In this document: positions 32,794-43,782 of the stretch, piece by piece | How positions within the stretch are numbered: position 1 is the first letter of the stretch | How the letters are laid out: every line of letters starts with the position of its first letter | DNA from: Axinella damicornis | Lineage: Eukaryota; Porifera; Demospongiae; Axinellida; Axinellidae | Direction: 5' to 3' | Assembly (NCBI GenBank): GCA_963931865.1 | Contig: OZ007509.1 | Location: 3,454,727-3,518,726, forward strand | Length of the DNA stretch: 64,000 bases | The notes under the pieces: generated by a model | Database searches by the model: none | What the model saw: only the letters and a program-made list of their open reading frames with translations | Told to the model about the DNA's origin: nothing | Program-made: the position numbers and the translations under genes

Positions 32794-33208
32794 TATGTCA
32801 CAACTTCAGACAGCAATCAATTGTAATAGCAGCAATAGGGTGGCAGCTTATATACACAAGGAGGTATGACTCAACACAATACAAATTACAGGTGCATATG
32901 ATTTATAGGAGACAGTAATTACGTCTATAATGCAAACAGCAAACAATCAGTTCAACACTGGTTCGGAGTCACGGAGTCACATAGTCAGGGTCATGACAGA
33001 TGCATATGAAGTAAACATATCATTTCCTGAACAGCCATACAATTCAATTGAATGGCATCACATAGATCATGCTAGCTATGCTATGGCTAGCAGTGATATG
33101 GCTTACTTCCATAGTAAGAATACAACAATACTACTGCACACAAGTAATAAAAAACATTAAAAATGTAGCAGGATGTAGGGATACCAGAACGGCAAAAAGT
33201 AAGGAAAC

Positions 33209-33640
33209 AAGAGGGATGATCGAACATAACAGTGAAGTATACTATCACCCCAACAGAGATCTTCTTCCATCGGGGTGGCAGGTGGCCTAGCGGTTAAAGC
33301 ATTCGACTGCTAATCTGAAGGTTGCAGGTTCGAATCCCACCATTGTCCTAGGAGAGATTTCCTTTCTCTCCTAGGAGTTGACTCAGCTCTACCCTTAAAA
33401 ATGAGTAGGTGTGTTCTCTCAGGTGTTTTCACCTGATACAGTTCACACCGCATCCTTCGGAGGGGATGTAAAGCCGTTGGTCCCGGGGTACTGGTTAATA
33501 TTAGCATTCATGCTATTCCAGTTACCTCGTTAGCCACTCGACATGGTGGTTTCTTATAAAAAAGAAATATACATGTACAATGAAAAAAGATATGTAGGGG
33601 TGATTGTATACTTCACTGTTATGTTCGATCATCCCTCTTG
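33209..33640. mobile_element. 432-bp inverted-repeat element carrying a tRNA-derived SINE
   Basis: About 45-base arms, caagagggatgatcgaacat onward at the left and the exact inverse at 33594-33640, with two or three mismatches. The interior is the SINE at 33270-33590. Confidence 0.8.
33270..33590 (+). mobile_element. tRNA-derived SINE
   Basis: A-box tggcctagcgg at 33283-33293, B-box ggttcgaatcc at 33327-33337, 44 bases apart as in RNA polymerase III promoters. A Ser-like anticodon loop (ctgctaa) is visible, but the acceptor arms do not pair, so it is not a working tRNA. A body follows with 'catccttcggaggggatgta' and 'gccgttggtcccgggg', a core seen in many invertebrate SINEs (from memory), and an A-rich end. 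Confidence 0.75.
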
Positions 33641-34299
33641 ATCATGCTCATACTCGCAACACAACTGCCTAGTAATGCTAGGTATGGATCCAGACCAGGC
33701 TATGCCAATAATATAGCACACAAAGTATCACAAGCAGGCCCTATACATCAGACTATTCTGGCCTTGCTCACAATAGCAACAGTTTTGATTCTCATTTCAG
33801 TTAGTTCTTCTCAGTGCATGGGTTTACACACATACAGCTAGTCCCGGAACCAGACTCCCAACCCGGTCTGGTTCCAAGACTAACATACAGCTTGTTCACG
33901 CATGCTTATCCCACAATGACCAGCATTGATCTAGCAAATGTAGCAATCCCTTTAATTTTTATCCCAAACCATTGAAAGGGAGTCAAACAATAGCAAATAG
34001 CAAAAAACTGCTCTATGCATGCATGTGTACCTGACTGAAGTCAAGGCGCTTCGTTTCGCTGTAATTTCCTACTTATTCCTAACATTGACTCCACCTCTTC
34101 GTGACCTCAGAGTCCCAGCAAGAACAGGACACACAGTGCATTTGGAAATTTCACGCTTCGAGATGACTGCTAGGAAACAGTGTTTTCTCACGCTTCACAG
34201 ACATCGTGGCTATTGTTTCGGCCGTTTTTTCCAGCTATTTCCTATTATTCGTAACATTCGGCCCCACCTCTTCAGCTTCACAATATAACGTTATATATA

Positions 34300-34830
34300 C
34301 AAGTAGCTGAGCTCGCTTCGCTCGCTCAGCTACTTCCCCCTTGTTCGCCTACCGTGCGTAATCCGGCGCCGGACATCTCTCTGAAGAGCTGCTTCTCCCC
34401 GATTGCGTCCGCTTCAGCTGTTGCTCGCCGCTTGCGTCCGCTTCACCTGCTGCTCCTGGGGCCCGATTGCGGCATCCACTTCCACTGCTGCTCCCCGTTT
34501 GCCTCCGCCTCGCGTCCAGCTGCTGCTCCCCGATTGCGCCCGCTTCAGCTGCTGCTCGCCGCCCGATCGCGTCCGCTTCGACTGCTGCTCCCCGATTGCG
34601 TCCGCTTGAACTGCTGCTCGCCCGATTGCGACTGCTGTTCCCCGATTGCATACTGGATTCCAGCCCATGCCCGGGCCCAATGTTCTCGAACATTCTTCGC
34701 GGAGTTCGAGGTTCAGTAAATAAATTAAAGTACGAAGGTCGCGCGTCACTATAGTCTAGTCCCGCCCCACGAACATCCCACTTCCGTCACTCACACACAG
34801 ACACGTAAAATCTTAATGTATTGATTGATG
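34300..34830. repeat. GC-rich insertion with 'gctgctccccgattgcgtcc' repeats
   Basis: Absent from the duplicate locus at 24320, where 'acgttatatata' continues straight to 'tggtaagc'. Starts with a hairpin (agtagctgagctcgc / gcgagc...agctactt) and holds about 10 imperfect ~25-base repeats of the type gcgtccgcttcagctgctgctc (34390-34650). ORFs on both strands there are translations of the repeat. Confidence 0.75.
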
Positions 34831-35119
34831 GTAAGCTGTCACTCCCACACCTTGGATATGGCCAAACACAAATACAGTATACGCGATAGCACCTGTTCGA
34901 TGCGCATCGGCAGAGATGCCACGTCGGTTATAGCTGTATCCTGTAGACGTTCCGCGTGAGGTACGTATGTGTTCTATCAACACCTCTTGTTTGGTCTTGC
35001 ATTGAGCATGTACAGCAACACAAATCCAATTGAATGGCATCTCGTAGCTATGCATTGTCTAGCAGTGAGTAAGTAGATACAGTCTTCTGGTAGCTACATG
35101 TAAAAGTGTAATAACAATA

Positions 35120-36160
35120 CTACTGTACATAGAGCTCAATGTTCTCAAAAGTTATGTCTTCATTGGAACGTGACTCATCAGCACACAGCCTCATCTCAAC
35201 GTTATCCCTAGCGGGAGAGGGAAGCTCTTTCACAAACCACGGAGGATTGTTGAAGGAACAGCAGGTGTTCAGTCCACCACAGCCCTGCCCATCCCAGAGG
35301 GGGTCATTGGGATAGAACCTGTACTGGTACTGACTTTCACTGCCAGTATCACAGAAGTAGTCATTCCCCACATAGGGTGGGATGGGGACAGCTGATAATG
35401 TGTTGTTGCTGGTGCAGGGACAGACATAGTTGGGAGCATTGTTTATCTCATGAAGAGCAGCTACAAAAGTCCAGATATGCTTCCTGGGATTGCGTCCGTG
35501 TGTGAGACTAATGCCATCCACATATCTGTCATCAATTGTGAGACCACGATTTGCGTAGTAAGGATAGAATGCATCTGGTGTCCTCTGCTGGTAGCCAATG
35601 ATCTTACCACACACGTGTGTGTATCGTATGCCATGAAGGTCAAAGGTTGCAGAGGAACATCCTCCTCCACCAATGTTCATTGCACAGAGTCTCTTTGTTG
35701 GAGTAGTCAGCAGTTTCAGTCCTTCAGGGCATGTGTGGCTGCTGTTGGTCATGTTGATTTTGGTCACTCGCATCCAGTTTCCTGTGATCCCCCCACAGGA
35801 CCTGCTCATGCCACAGTACATGTGATAAGAGGAGCCACCTGTACCCTTGAGCCAGTAGTAGCCAGAGGGAGCAGTGGGGTTGAGCTCCTTGATCTCCCAG
35901 CAGGAGGCGGCAGGGCGGCTGGGGGTGCTACCAGGAACACGCAGGAGGCGGAGCTGGGTCATGATGTTCGCCTGCCTTTCAACCACAGTATTGCAGGTGC
36001 ACGAATCGTTGCTGTCGAAGTTCCCAGATGAATTGAGTGCAGCAGTGATTGCAGCTTGGACGTCTTCCCTGAGCTGGTTTCTGGTCAACACAAATTCCTG
36101 TGTTGCTCCCAACTGGAGGAGAGCTAGCATCGAGAGAGACAGAAAGGTTGGAAGAAACAT
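35120..36160 (-). CDS. Gene 10: secreted fibrinogen-like family protein, class B, intact
   Basis: Single-exon ORF of 346 codons from the ATG of MFLPTFLSLSML (83 bp after a TATA box). Stalk LNSSGNFDSNDSCTCNTVVE. MYCGMSRSCGG replaces the family's MYCDM, and a codon insertion gives LTTPTKRLC. Patches: YPYYANRG, INNAPNYV, ESQYQYR, ADESRSNEDITFENI. It is the duplicate of gene 8 (same tail), yet differs in patches 1-3. Confidence 0.88.
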   Translation of the reverse strand: MFLPTFLSLSMLALLQLGATQEFVLTRNQLREDVQAAITAALNSSGNFDSNDSCTCNTVVERQANIMTQLRLLRVPGSTPSRPAASCWEIKELNPTAPSGYYWLKGTGGSSYHMYCGMSRSCGGITGNWMRVTKINMTNSSHTCPEGLKLLTTPTKRLCAMNIGGGGCSSATFDLHGIRYTHVCGKIIGYQQRTPDAFYPYYANRGLTIDDRYVDGISLTHGRNPRKHIWTFVAALHEINNAPNYVCPCTSNNTLSAVPIPPYVGNDYFCDTGSESQYQYRFYPNDPLWDGQGCGGLNTCCSFNNPPWFVKELPSPARDNVEMRLCADESRSNEDITFENIELYVQ

Positions 36161-36242
36161 CTCCTTAGCTATAGCCAGTATCACTTGGAAGCATATATAG
36201 TGCTGGGGGATTGCTTCTTTGTTCAGAATAGGAGACTCACTT

Positions 36243-36250
36243 CTTTTATA
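36243..36250 (-). promoter_or_regulatory. TATA box of gene 10
   Basis: TATAAAAG, minus strand, 83 bp upstream of the ATG. Confidence 0.6.
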
Positions 36251-36396
36251 CTTACTGGATTCCAATGTACAACACATAGGACACACACATCTCACACAGA
36301 TACACACAGACCATGATCCCCAGGGGAAGTAGTGGTGGCCTTCCTCTTCCTCTGAGACACCCACGCAGTCTTGCTTTCAGTGACCTTCAAACTTAG

Positions 36397-36740
36397 AATC
36401 ATTTACTTGAAAAGGAGGATAAGTGCTACCATTCACAGGTACAGGCCTGATAACTCATTTTCTTGAGAAAATGACAACCACAGACATCCTACTAGCTCCT
36501 GCTTAGTAGGAAGAATCATTTACTTGAAAAGGAGGAAAAGTGCTACCATTCACAGGTACAGGACTGATAACTCATTTTCTTGAGAAAATGACAACCACAG
36601 ACATCCTACTAGCTCCTGCTTAGTAGGAAGAATCATTTACTTGAAAAGGAGGATAAGTGCTACCATTCACAGGTACAGGACTGATAACTCATTTATTGAG
36701 AAAACACAACCACAGACATGCATACTAGGAAGTATCAAGT
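36397..36740. repeat. 116-bp minisatellite upstream of gene 10
   Basis: Three copies ('aatcatttact' at 36397, 36513, 36631). Confidence 0.92.
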
Positions 36741-37172
36741 TCCTGTAGTAGGAAGTACTGTTCTTTGCATGTTCTTGGAAACAAGTAGTCAAGTGCACAC
36801 TATGCAAACTGAGGTTGCTAATTCAATAACAATATTAGTAATTTTTTGTGCACTTGCAGTGATGCTTTACTGGAAGCTCAGAATCTTAATTGGATTATTA
36901 GCAACCACATCCGTTTTCATAGCGCGCTTTTCAAAGAACCTGCAAAGACAGAGTACAGTACACAGCAGTTTGCTGCACACGCATTGGTAACGTTGCTGAC
37001 CATAACTCAATTAGAAACCCACCAAGTGCACAGCACTTCCTGCTTTGAATTTGCAAGGTCAACACAATTAGCAGTATCAAAGTTCCTCTAGCCTCGTTCC
37101 AGGCACCTGCCCACCTGCCCAGCTTCTCGTGGCTTCAGTACAGAAAGCAGGCAGGGCCTGGTAAGTTTCCTT

Positions 37173-37425
37173 ATTACACTCCTGGTATAGGAAAAATTGT
37201 GCGGCGTAAATAATCTAATTAATTAAATTACACTCCTGGTATAGGAAAAATTGTGCCGCGTAAATAATCTAATTAATTAAATTACACTCCTGGTATAGGA
37301 AAAATTGTGCCGCGTAAATAATATTACACTCCTGGTATAGAGAAAATTGTGCCGCGTAACTAATCTAAATTACACTCCTGGTAGGGGAAAAATTGTGCCG
37401 CGTAAATAATCTAATTTAATAATTA
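37173..37425. repeat. 54-bp tandem repeat
   Basis: About five copies of 'ttacactcctggtatagg...' with 'attgtgccgcgtaaataatc'. Last copies slightly diverged or shortened. Confidence 0.92.
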
Positions 37426-37439
37426 AATAATCAAACCTC

Positions 37440-39415
37440 ACAGCACTCAGGAAAGGTCTACAGAGATTCTGACTACACCATCGTGATCGCTATCATGCAG
37501 TGACACAACCACACAATAATTGTGGTGAAACTCACCTTGGTGATGGAGATACAAGCGCTTTTGTCGTGCCGTCAGCCGCCATTGCTCGATCGCTCTCTTC
37601 GACGTTGGTTGCCAGTACCGTCATACGAAGGGCCCACAAAGATTCTGACCACACAGCCGTAATCGCTGTTGTTCACTGACAGTTACATACCAAAACTCAC
37701 CGTGCTGGCAAGGCTGTAAGTGCTGTTATAATTTCGTGTCTTCCCTTTGGTCGCCATTGCTAGCGTTCGACTGAGCGTGGTTGCCACGTGGCATGTGCGT
37801 TAATTGGAACGGATTGCAATAATTAGCTTGCGCTACGGCGAGGCAACCGCGGAGTTGCAACGGCTACCAGGAGTGTGGTTGCCCCTCGTAATCTAAATAA
37901 TCTAAATAAATAATCAAACCTCACAGCACGCAGGAAAGGTCTACAGAGATTCTGACTACACCGTTGTGATCGCTATCATGCAGTGACACTACCACACAAT
38001 AATTGTGGTGAAACTCACCTTGGTGGTGGAGATACAAGAGCTTTTGTCGTGCCGTCGGCCGCCATTGCTCGATCGTTCTCTTCGACGTTGGTTGCCAGTA
38101 CAGTTATACGAAGGGCCCACAAAGATTCTGACCACACAGCCGTAATCGCTGTTGTTCACTGACGCTTACATGCCAAAACTCACCGTGCAGGTAAAGTTGT
38201 AAGTGCTGTTACAATTTCGTGTCTTCCCTTTGGTCGCCATTGCTAGCGATCGACTGAGCGTGGTTGCCACGTGGCATGTGCGTTAATTGGGAATAACTGC
38301 GATACTTTAGCTTTCGCTACGGCGAGTCGCAGCCAGCGTTGCAACGGCTACCAGGAGTGCGGTTGCCCCTCGTAATTAACATAATATAAATAATGTTTGA
38401 GTACTTAGGATTGGCCTACAGAGATTCTGACTACACCGCCGTGATCGCTATCATGCACTGACCTGAATGATAAAAGTTGGTGCTGAAACTCACCTTGGTG
38501 GTGGAGATATGAGCGCTTTTGTCTCGCCGTTGGCCGCCATTGCTCGAGCGCTCTCTCCACTTCCGGTGGCAGTACCGTTCTTAGGAAAGGCACACGAAGA
38601 TTCTGACCACACGGCCGTGATCGCTGTCGCTCACTGACGCTTATATACCGAAACTCACCGTGCTGGCTAAGTTGTGAGTGCTGTAATAATGTCTTGTCTT
38701 ACTTTTGGTCGCCATTGCTCGCGATCGACTTGAGCGTGGTTGCCACGTGACATGTACGTTAATTAGAACGTATTGCAATACTTAGCTTGCGCTACGGCAG
38801 GTTACAACGCGGCTACTTTATGAATGGTACTTGAGAGCACTCTTGTGATCTTCCCTGTATATAGCTATCATGGTGATGTGTGATAATTGGAACGAACTGT
38901 CACACTTAGCTTGTGCTACCGTTTAACCGCGGCTACCAGGAGTGCGGTTGCCCCTCGATAATCTAATTAATTAAATAATGTTTGGGTACTTAGGCTTGGC
39001 CTACAGAAATTCTGACTACACCGCCGTGATCGCTATCATGCCCTGTCCTGAATGTAAAAAGTTGGTGTTGAAACTCACCTTGGTGGTAGAGATATGAGCG
39101 CTTTTGTCTCGCCGTGGCTGCCATTGCTCGAGCGCTCTCTTCGACTTCCGGTGGCAGTACCGTTCTTAGGAAAGGCACACGAAGATTCTGACCACACAGC
39201 TGTGATCGCTGTCGTTCACTGATGCTTACATGCCAAAACTCACCGTGCTGGCTAAGTTGTGAGTGCTGTCTTGTCTTCCTTTTGGTCGCCATTGCTCGCG
39301 ATCGACTGAGCCACGTGGCATGTGCGTTAATTGGAACGAATTGCAATAATTAGCTTCGCTACGGCGAGGCAACGCGGGGTTGCAACGGCTACCAGGAGTG
39401 CGGTTGCCCCTCGAA
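37440..39415 (-). repeat. Tandem array of four ~480-585-bp dimeric units with ATG-plus-splice-donor segments
   Basis: Unit starts ('ctacagagattctgactac' type) at about 37457, 37940, 38416 and 39001. On the minus strand each unit has two related halves. Each half has an ATG in good context (agcaatggcgaccaaaggg; gcaatggcggccgacgg type), a short open frame (MATKGKTRNYNS...; MAADGTTKALVSP...), a consensus donor (aaggtgagtttc or acggtgagtttt), then 50-70 bases to an acceptor-like 'gtcag' before 'aatct'. In unit 4 one frame stays open for 118 codons (38990-39346, with RVPFLRTVLPPEVE). Units end 'gcggttgcccctcg'. No identified protein. Confidence 0.7.
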
Positions 39416-39789
39416 TGTAATGTTTTTTATTACTTGTATAATCTATAAATGGCAATATTGTCAGAATGAAGACACGTACTATGTTTGCGTGTTGTTCAAC
39501 CATCTGCAAGTTCAATGCTTGGTGACCCCCAATATACATGGTACGGTACCTTAGCTCATCTTGCTGTTCTGAGCCCCAGTATGTCCACATTCATTTCAAG
39601 TCTTCCTACTGTCTTTCTACCCTTGACACCACTAGCTCACATGATAAAACTTACCAGCTGCAGGCCCTCTCCCGTTTAACCGTAATGCGACAGGAAGTTG
39701 TTGTTTTTTCTGCAGTTTTCTTAGCCTTAGTTGTGTGTTCTTAGTCGTGGGTTCAAATGCTGTTCTATGAGATCATGCCCTCACAGTGG

Positions 39790-39955
39790 GACTCTCTCAC
39801 TGCATGTCCACCCCGCCACCTGAAGCTTCACACTGTCCACCCCGCCACCTGAAGCTTCACACTGTCCACCCCGCCACCTGAAGCTTCACACTGTCCACCC
39901 CGCCACCTGAAGCTTCACACTGTCCACCCCGCCACCTGAAGCTTCCCACTGCCTT
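39790..39955. repeat. ~30-bp tandem repeat (ccaccccgccacctgaagct)
   Basis: Five copies of 'cactgtccaccccgccacct' plus 'gaagctt'. Two to three copies sit in each D module (17195, 20835, 26745). Confidence 0.92.
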
Positions 39956-40280
39956 CTTGCAACACAATGCGTACTGACAGATGTGGCTAGACCTGAAGAA
40001 TCTCCTTGCAGTACAGAATCACATACATGTGCACCAGCTGTTTACTGTATACATGACATGTACACATTGGAGTAAGAGTGTGGTACATACAAAGCCATTT
40101 CAGGCCATTTAGCCAAATTTAATGGCCGCCAAAATTTCCCGGTATACGGTACACACTAGTGGTGATGTAACACGAGTGAGAGTGCATGTTGTGCTGGTAT
40201 GTAAATAGGAGAGCAGAGAAAACCTCCAACATATGTAGCACCGTGTGGCAATACTGCTAGCAGTGGGAACTGCTGAGCCG

Positions 40281-40378
40281 TAGCCTCGTTCCCAGGCCCG
40301 CACGCCGCTTTCGGTTGCACGAAAGAACGCGTTCTTTCGTGCAACCGAAAGTGGCGCGCGGGCCTGGGAACGAGGCTA
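40281..40378. mobile_element. Fold-back MITE with 8-bp target duplication
   Basis: Ends tagcctcgttcccaggcc / ggcctgggaacgaggcta, centre 'aacgcgtt'. Flanked by gctgagcc on both sides. Confidence 0.88.
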
Positions 40379-41057
40379 GCTGAGCCCCTTCTGCTCACCA
40401 GTATTATGATTACAATACCACATATGCAAATTCAAAGCGGAAGTACTGTGTACTTGGTGGGTTTCTAATTGAGTTATGGTCCATAGTGTACAACCTTAGC
40501 CAAATGTTCTTGGAAACAAGTCAAGTGCACTAGCAAAGTGTGGTTGCTAATTCAATAACATTACTAGGAATACGTATCTGCATAATTGCCTCGCGCGCAC
40601 GCCGCGGCCGCATGCGCAGCCTGACCACGTGCTTTACGTGTACGATAGCTAAGTGTAAATTTGCGAGTGTGGAGCTGAGAATCCCTGAGATAAACATGTC
40701 GATTACACTCACTGTTCGACTCCACATGTAGCTGCTCTAGCTCTGCAAGCCCTGAAGGCCCCGCTCGCTTGTACCCTAGCGCAAGACCTGAAGGCCCCGC
40801 TCGCTTGTACCCTAGCCTCTGGCTACGCGAGGACTATTGTGGAGTTGCGGTATAAACAGATGTCGACTGCGCTGACTGTGTGACTCCATATATAGCTGCT
40901 CCAGCTCTGCAAGCCCTGGAGCGCCGCACGCTCGTCCACTGATCTGCTTCTCAAGGTTGTAGTTCTCGCACCGTCGAGCCCTCGCAGCAAATGAAACTCA
41001 ATTGGCCGGCAGGAAACCCGCAACATTCCTATCAACATTCCTGAGCGTGACATATTC

Positions 41058-41100
41058 CGGTACGTACGTACGTACGTACGTACGTACGTACGTACCACGT
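41058..41100. repeat. (ACGT)n microsatellite
   Basis: About ten perfect ACGT/GTAC units. Confidence 0.95.
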
Positions 41101-41303
41101 ACATACGTATATAGTGAGAAATAGATCCTCCATTCAAAGCCTCGCGCTAATGCGCTCGGCAATTAGTAATTTTTAGTGCACTTGCAGTGATGCTTTACTA
41201 GAAGCTCAGAATCTTAATTGGATTATTAGCAACCACATCCGTTTTCATAGCACGCTTTTCAAAGAACCTGCAAAGACAAAGTACAGTACACAGCAGTTTG
41301 CTG

Positions 41304-41389
41304 TAGCCTCGTTCCCAGGCCATCGCCCAGCTTTTCGTCGCTGTCGCTTGCAGTACGAAAAACTGGGCGTGGGACTGGGACCGAGGCTA
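41304..41389. mobile_element. Fold-back MITE with 9-bp target duplication
   Basis: Ends tagcctcgttcccaggcc / gactgggaccgaggcta. Flanked by agtttgctg on both sides; the paralogous site near 36965 has agtttgctg once and no insert. Confidence 0.9.
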
Positions 41390-42302
41390 AGTTTGCTGCA
41401 CACGCATTGGTAGCGTTGCTGACCATAACTCAATTAGAAACCCACCAAGTGCACAGCACTTCCTGCTTTGAATTTGCAAAGTCAACACAATCAGCAGTAC
41501 ATTACATTTACATAAGATAGAGCCTTACACATATACATGTACCAATAGCGGTGTAATGTGCATAAAATCACAACAAGTACACCAGCCGGCCACACCAAGA
41601 CTGCACACATTATGAACAGTACGCAAGGAACATCAGTTGCGTGACAGAGCTTCACTATTCCCCGGTCTCAGACTGTATCTCTTCACGTCCGTACTGCTGC
41701 CCTCCGTCTTGCACCCAAACTGCTAATGTGATGCACACAGTGATATATACGTACACGCACAGACACAACACAGCTGGTTGGTGGCGTGTACCCCACCCAG
41801 CAATTGCAGCATTGACCCAGCATTGTTAATAGGAGACCAAAGAAGACCCAAACACTTGTGCACGTGGTAATCGGGAGGAATCTGCGTGACAACATTCTGA
41901 AATTTTGCGTTTGTCTGTGATCGCCGTTGCATGCGTTCTACGCGTTTGCATCTTCGTGCATGCGTCTGCATCTGCGTGCGCGTGTCTGCGTGCGTACGTC
42001 TGCGTTCGGCTGCGTGCAGCTGATTGAACGTCTGCACAAGTTTAGACGCGGATGGATCTCTGCGTCTGGATGTGTCTTTTGTTCAAGGACTTTCGGGATG
42101 TACTATATACTGCCAAAAATAACACTTTGAACTCATAGAAGTTACCAGGCTGCTTCTGTCCCTACAAACAGTCTGGAAACACAGCTACACTGACAACATG
42201 GACTATTGCATCACAACTTATAAGATGGACACACTTCAGCAAGGTATTACAACTGTCCTCTCATTCATCACTACAGGAACAAATTAGACTGTTTTCATAC
42301 AG

Positions 42303-42577
42303 CGGTTTGCATCAAACGTGCAATTTTGGAAGTCGTCATTCGTCTAAGTGCGCATGCGCACATTTCACCACAAATTCCGGAATATGGCCGGTACGTCGTA
42401 TGAGCCTTGTAGGACTAGCGCTTACAGCGAGGCTCATACGACGTCGCTAGTCCTACAGGGCTCATACGACATACCGGCCATATTCCGGGCTAAACGAATT
42501 TGTTGTGAAATGTGCGCATGCGCACTTACACGGATGACGACTTCCAAAATTGCAAGTTTGGTGCAAACTGCTGGAGG
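42303..42577. mobile_element. Large palindromic MITE (~270 bp) abutting gene 11
   Basis: Inverted arms share 'gcaattttggaagtcgtcat', 'gtgcgcatgcgcac' and 'ggaatatggccggta', with a centre built of repeated gtcgtatgagcc blocks. It ends within 15 bases of the stop codon of gene 11, so it replaced the normal 3' flank. Confidence 0.82.
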
Positions 42578-42588
42578 ATTTTGGACAG

Positions 42589-43782
42589 TTACTGCACATA
42601 GAGTTCAATGACTTCAACAGGTATGTCTTCACCGGATTATGACTCATTAGAACACAGGCTCATCTTAATGTCATCACTAGTGGGGGAGGCAAGCTCTTTC
42701 ATGAACCACGGAGGATTGTTGAAGGAGCAGCAGGTGTTCAGTCGACCACAGCCCTGCCCATCCCAGAGGGGATCATTGGGGTAGAACTTGAACTCGTAGT
42801 GATTTTCACTGGCAGTATCACAAAAGTAGTCACTCCCCACAGAGGGTGGGATGGGGATGGACACCGGGTTGTGGGTTGTGGGTGTTGGTGCAGGGACAGA
42901 GAGTTTCGGGGTAGAGGGTGATGACCTCATGAAGAGCAGCTGCAAAAGTCCAGATGTGCTTCCTGGGATTGTGTCCTTGTATGAGACTTAATGCCATCCA
43001 CATATACGTCATCAATTGTGAGACCATGGTTATTGCAGTACCAACCAAATGCATCTGGTGTCTTCTGCTGGAAGCCAATGATCTTACCACACACATGTGA
43101 GTATCATATGCCATGAAGGTCAAAGGTTGCAGAGGAGCATCCTCCTCCATCAATGTTCATTGCACAGAGTCTCTTTGGAGTAGTCCTTCAGGGCATGTGT
43201 GGCTGCTGTTGGTTATGTTGATTTTGGTCACTCGCATCCAGCCTCCTGTGATCCCCCCACAGGACCTGCTCATGTCACAGTACATGTGATAAGAGGAGCC
43301 ACCTGTACCCCTGAGCCAGTAGTAGTCAGAGGGAGCAGTGGGGCTGCATGAGCTCCTTGATCTCCCTGCGGAGGTGGCAGGGTGGCTGGGGGTGCTACCA
43401 GGAACACACAGGAGGTGGAGCTGGGTCATGATGGGTTCAACGTTGGCGTTACATCTGTCCAGCCAGGGGAGACCAGCTGTTCAAATGAGTGTGATATGTT
43501 TGCAATGACTTCTTCTACAGCAGTACCAATATGTTTCTCACGGCAACATCCACAACCTTCTCGAAGGCTCATCTCGAGACAGAACTATATATTGGTCTTA
43601 TTTGCACTGTTGAGAGTGCCAGTGATTGCACTGTGTTTTAGCGCAGCTGCCACATTTGTTTGAATCTCTTTCTTCAGCTGGTCTGGAGTCATCCCAGAAC
43701 CCCCATAAACCCTTCACACTCCTGGGCAGCTCCCAGCCGGGAGAGGGCCAGTACTACCACTGCTATGCTAATTAATCCACCT
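42589..43782 (-). pseudogene. Gene 11: decayed class A family member
   Basis: Whole-length match, but broken many times. The start ATG is AGG (43780-43782). There are frameshifts in the stalk, at CREIKELS (inserted bases), after CPEGL (lost 'cagcagtttcag'), near the GRNPRKH region and at NNPVSIP (duplicated gggttgt), and an in-frame stop at 42637 in the tail. Recoverable patches: GWYCNNHG, VITLYPETL, ENHYEFK. The stalk still shows the class A layout. The most decayed full-length member; flanked by a palindromic MITE. Confidence 0.88.

Larger units (their letters stand above)
39960..42300. other. Intergenic region between the class B block and gene 11
   Basis: No gene supported. It contains two fold-back elements, an ACGT tract, direct repeats of 'ctgaaggccccgctcgcttg' (40750-40815), and a CG-rich stretch (41920-42060) of degenerate 'tgcgtctgcatctgcgtgcg' repeats. 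Confidence 0.6.

Noticed and set aside
33283..33350. A tRNA-Ser gene
   Set aside because: Pol III boxes are perfect, but acceptor and T stems do not pair and a SINE body follows.
34349..34754. Overlapping ORFs of 111-121 codons on both strands
   Set aside because: Translations of an imperfect 25-base repeat in an insertion absent from the duplicate locus.
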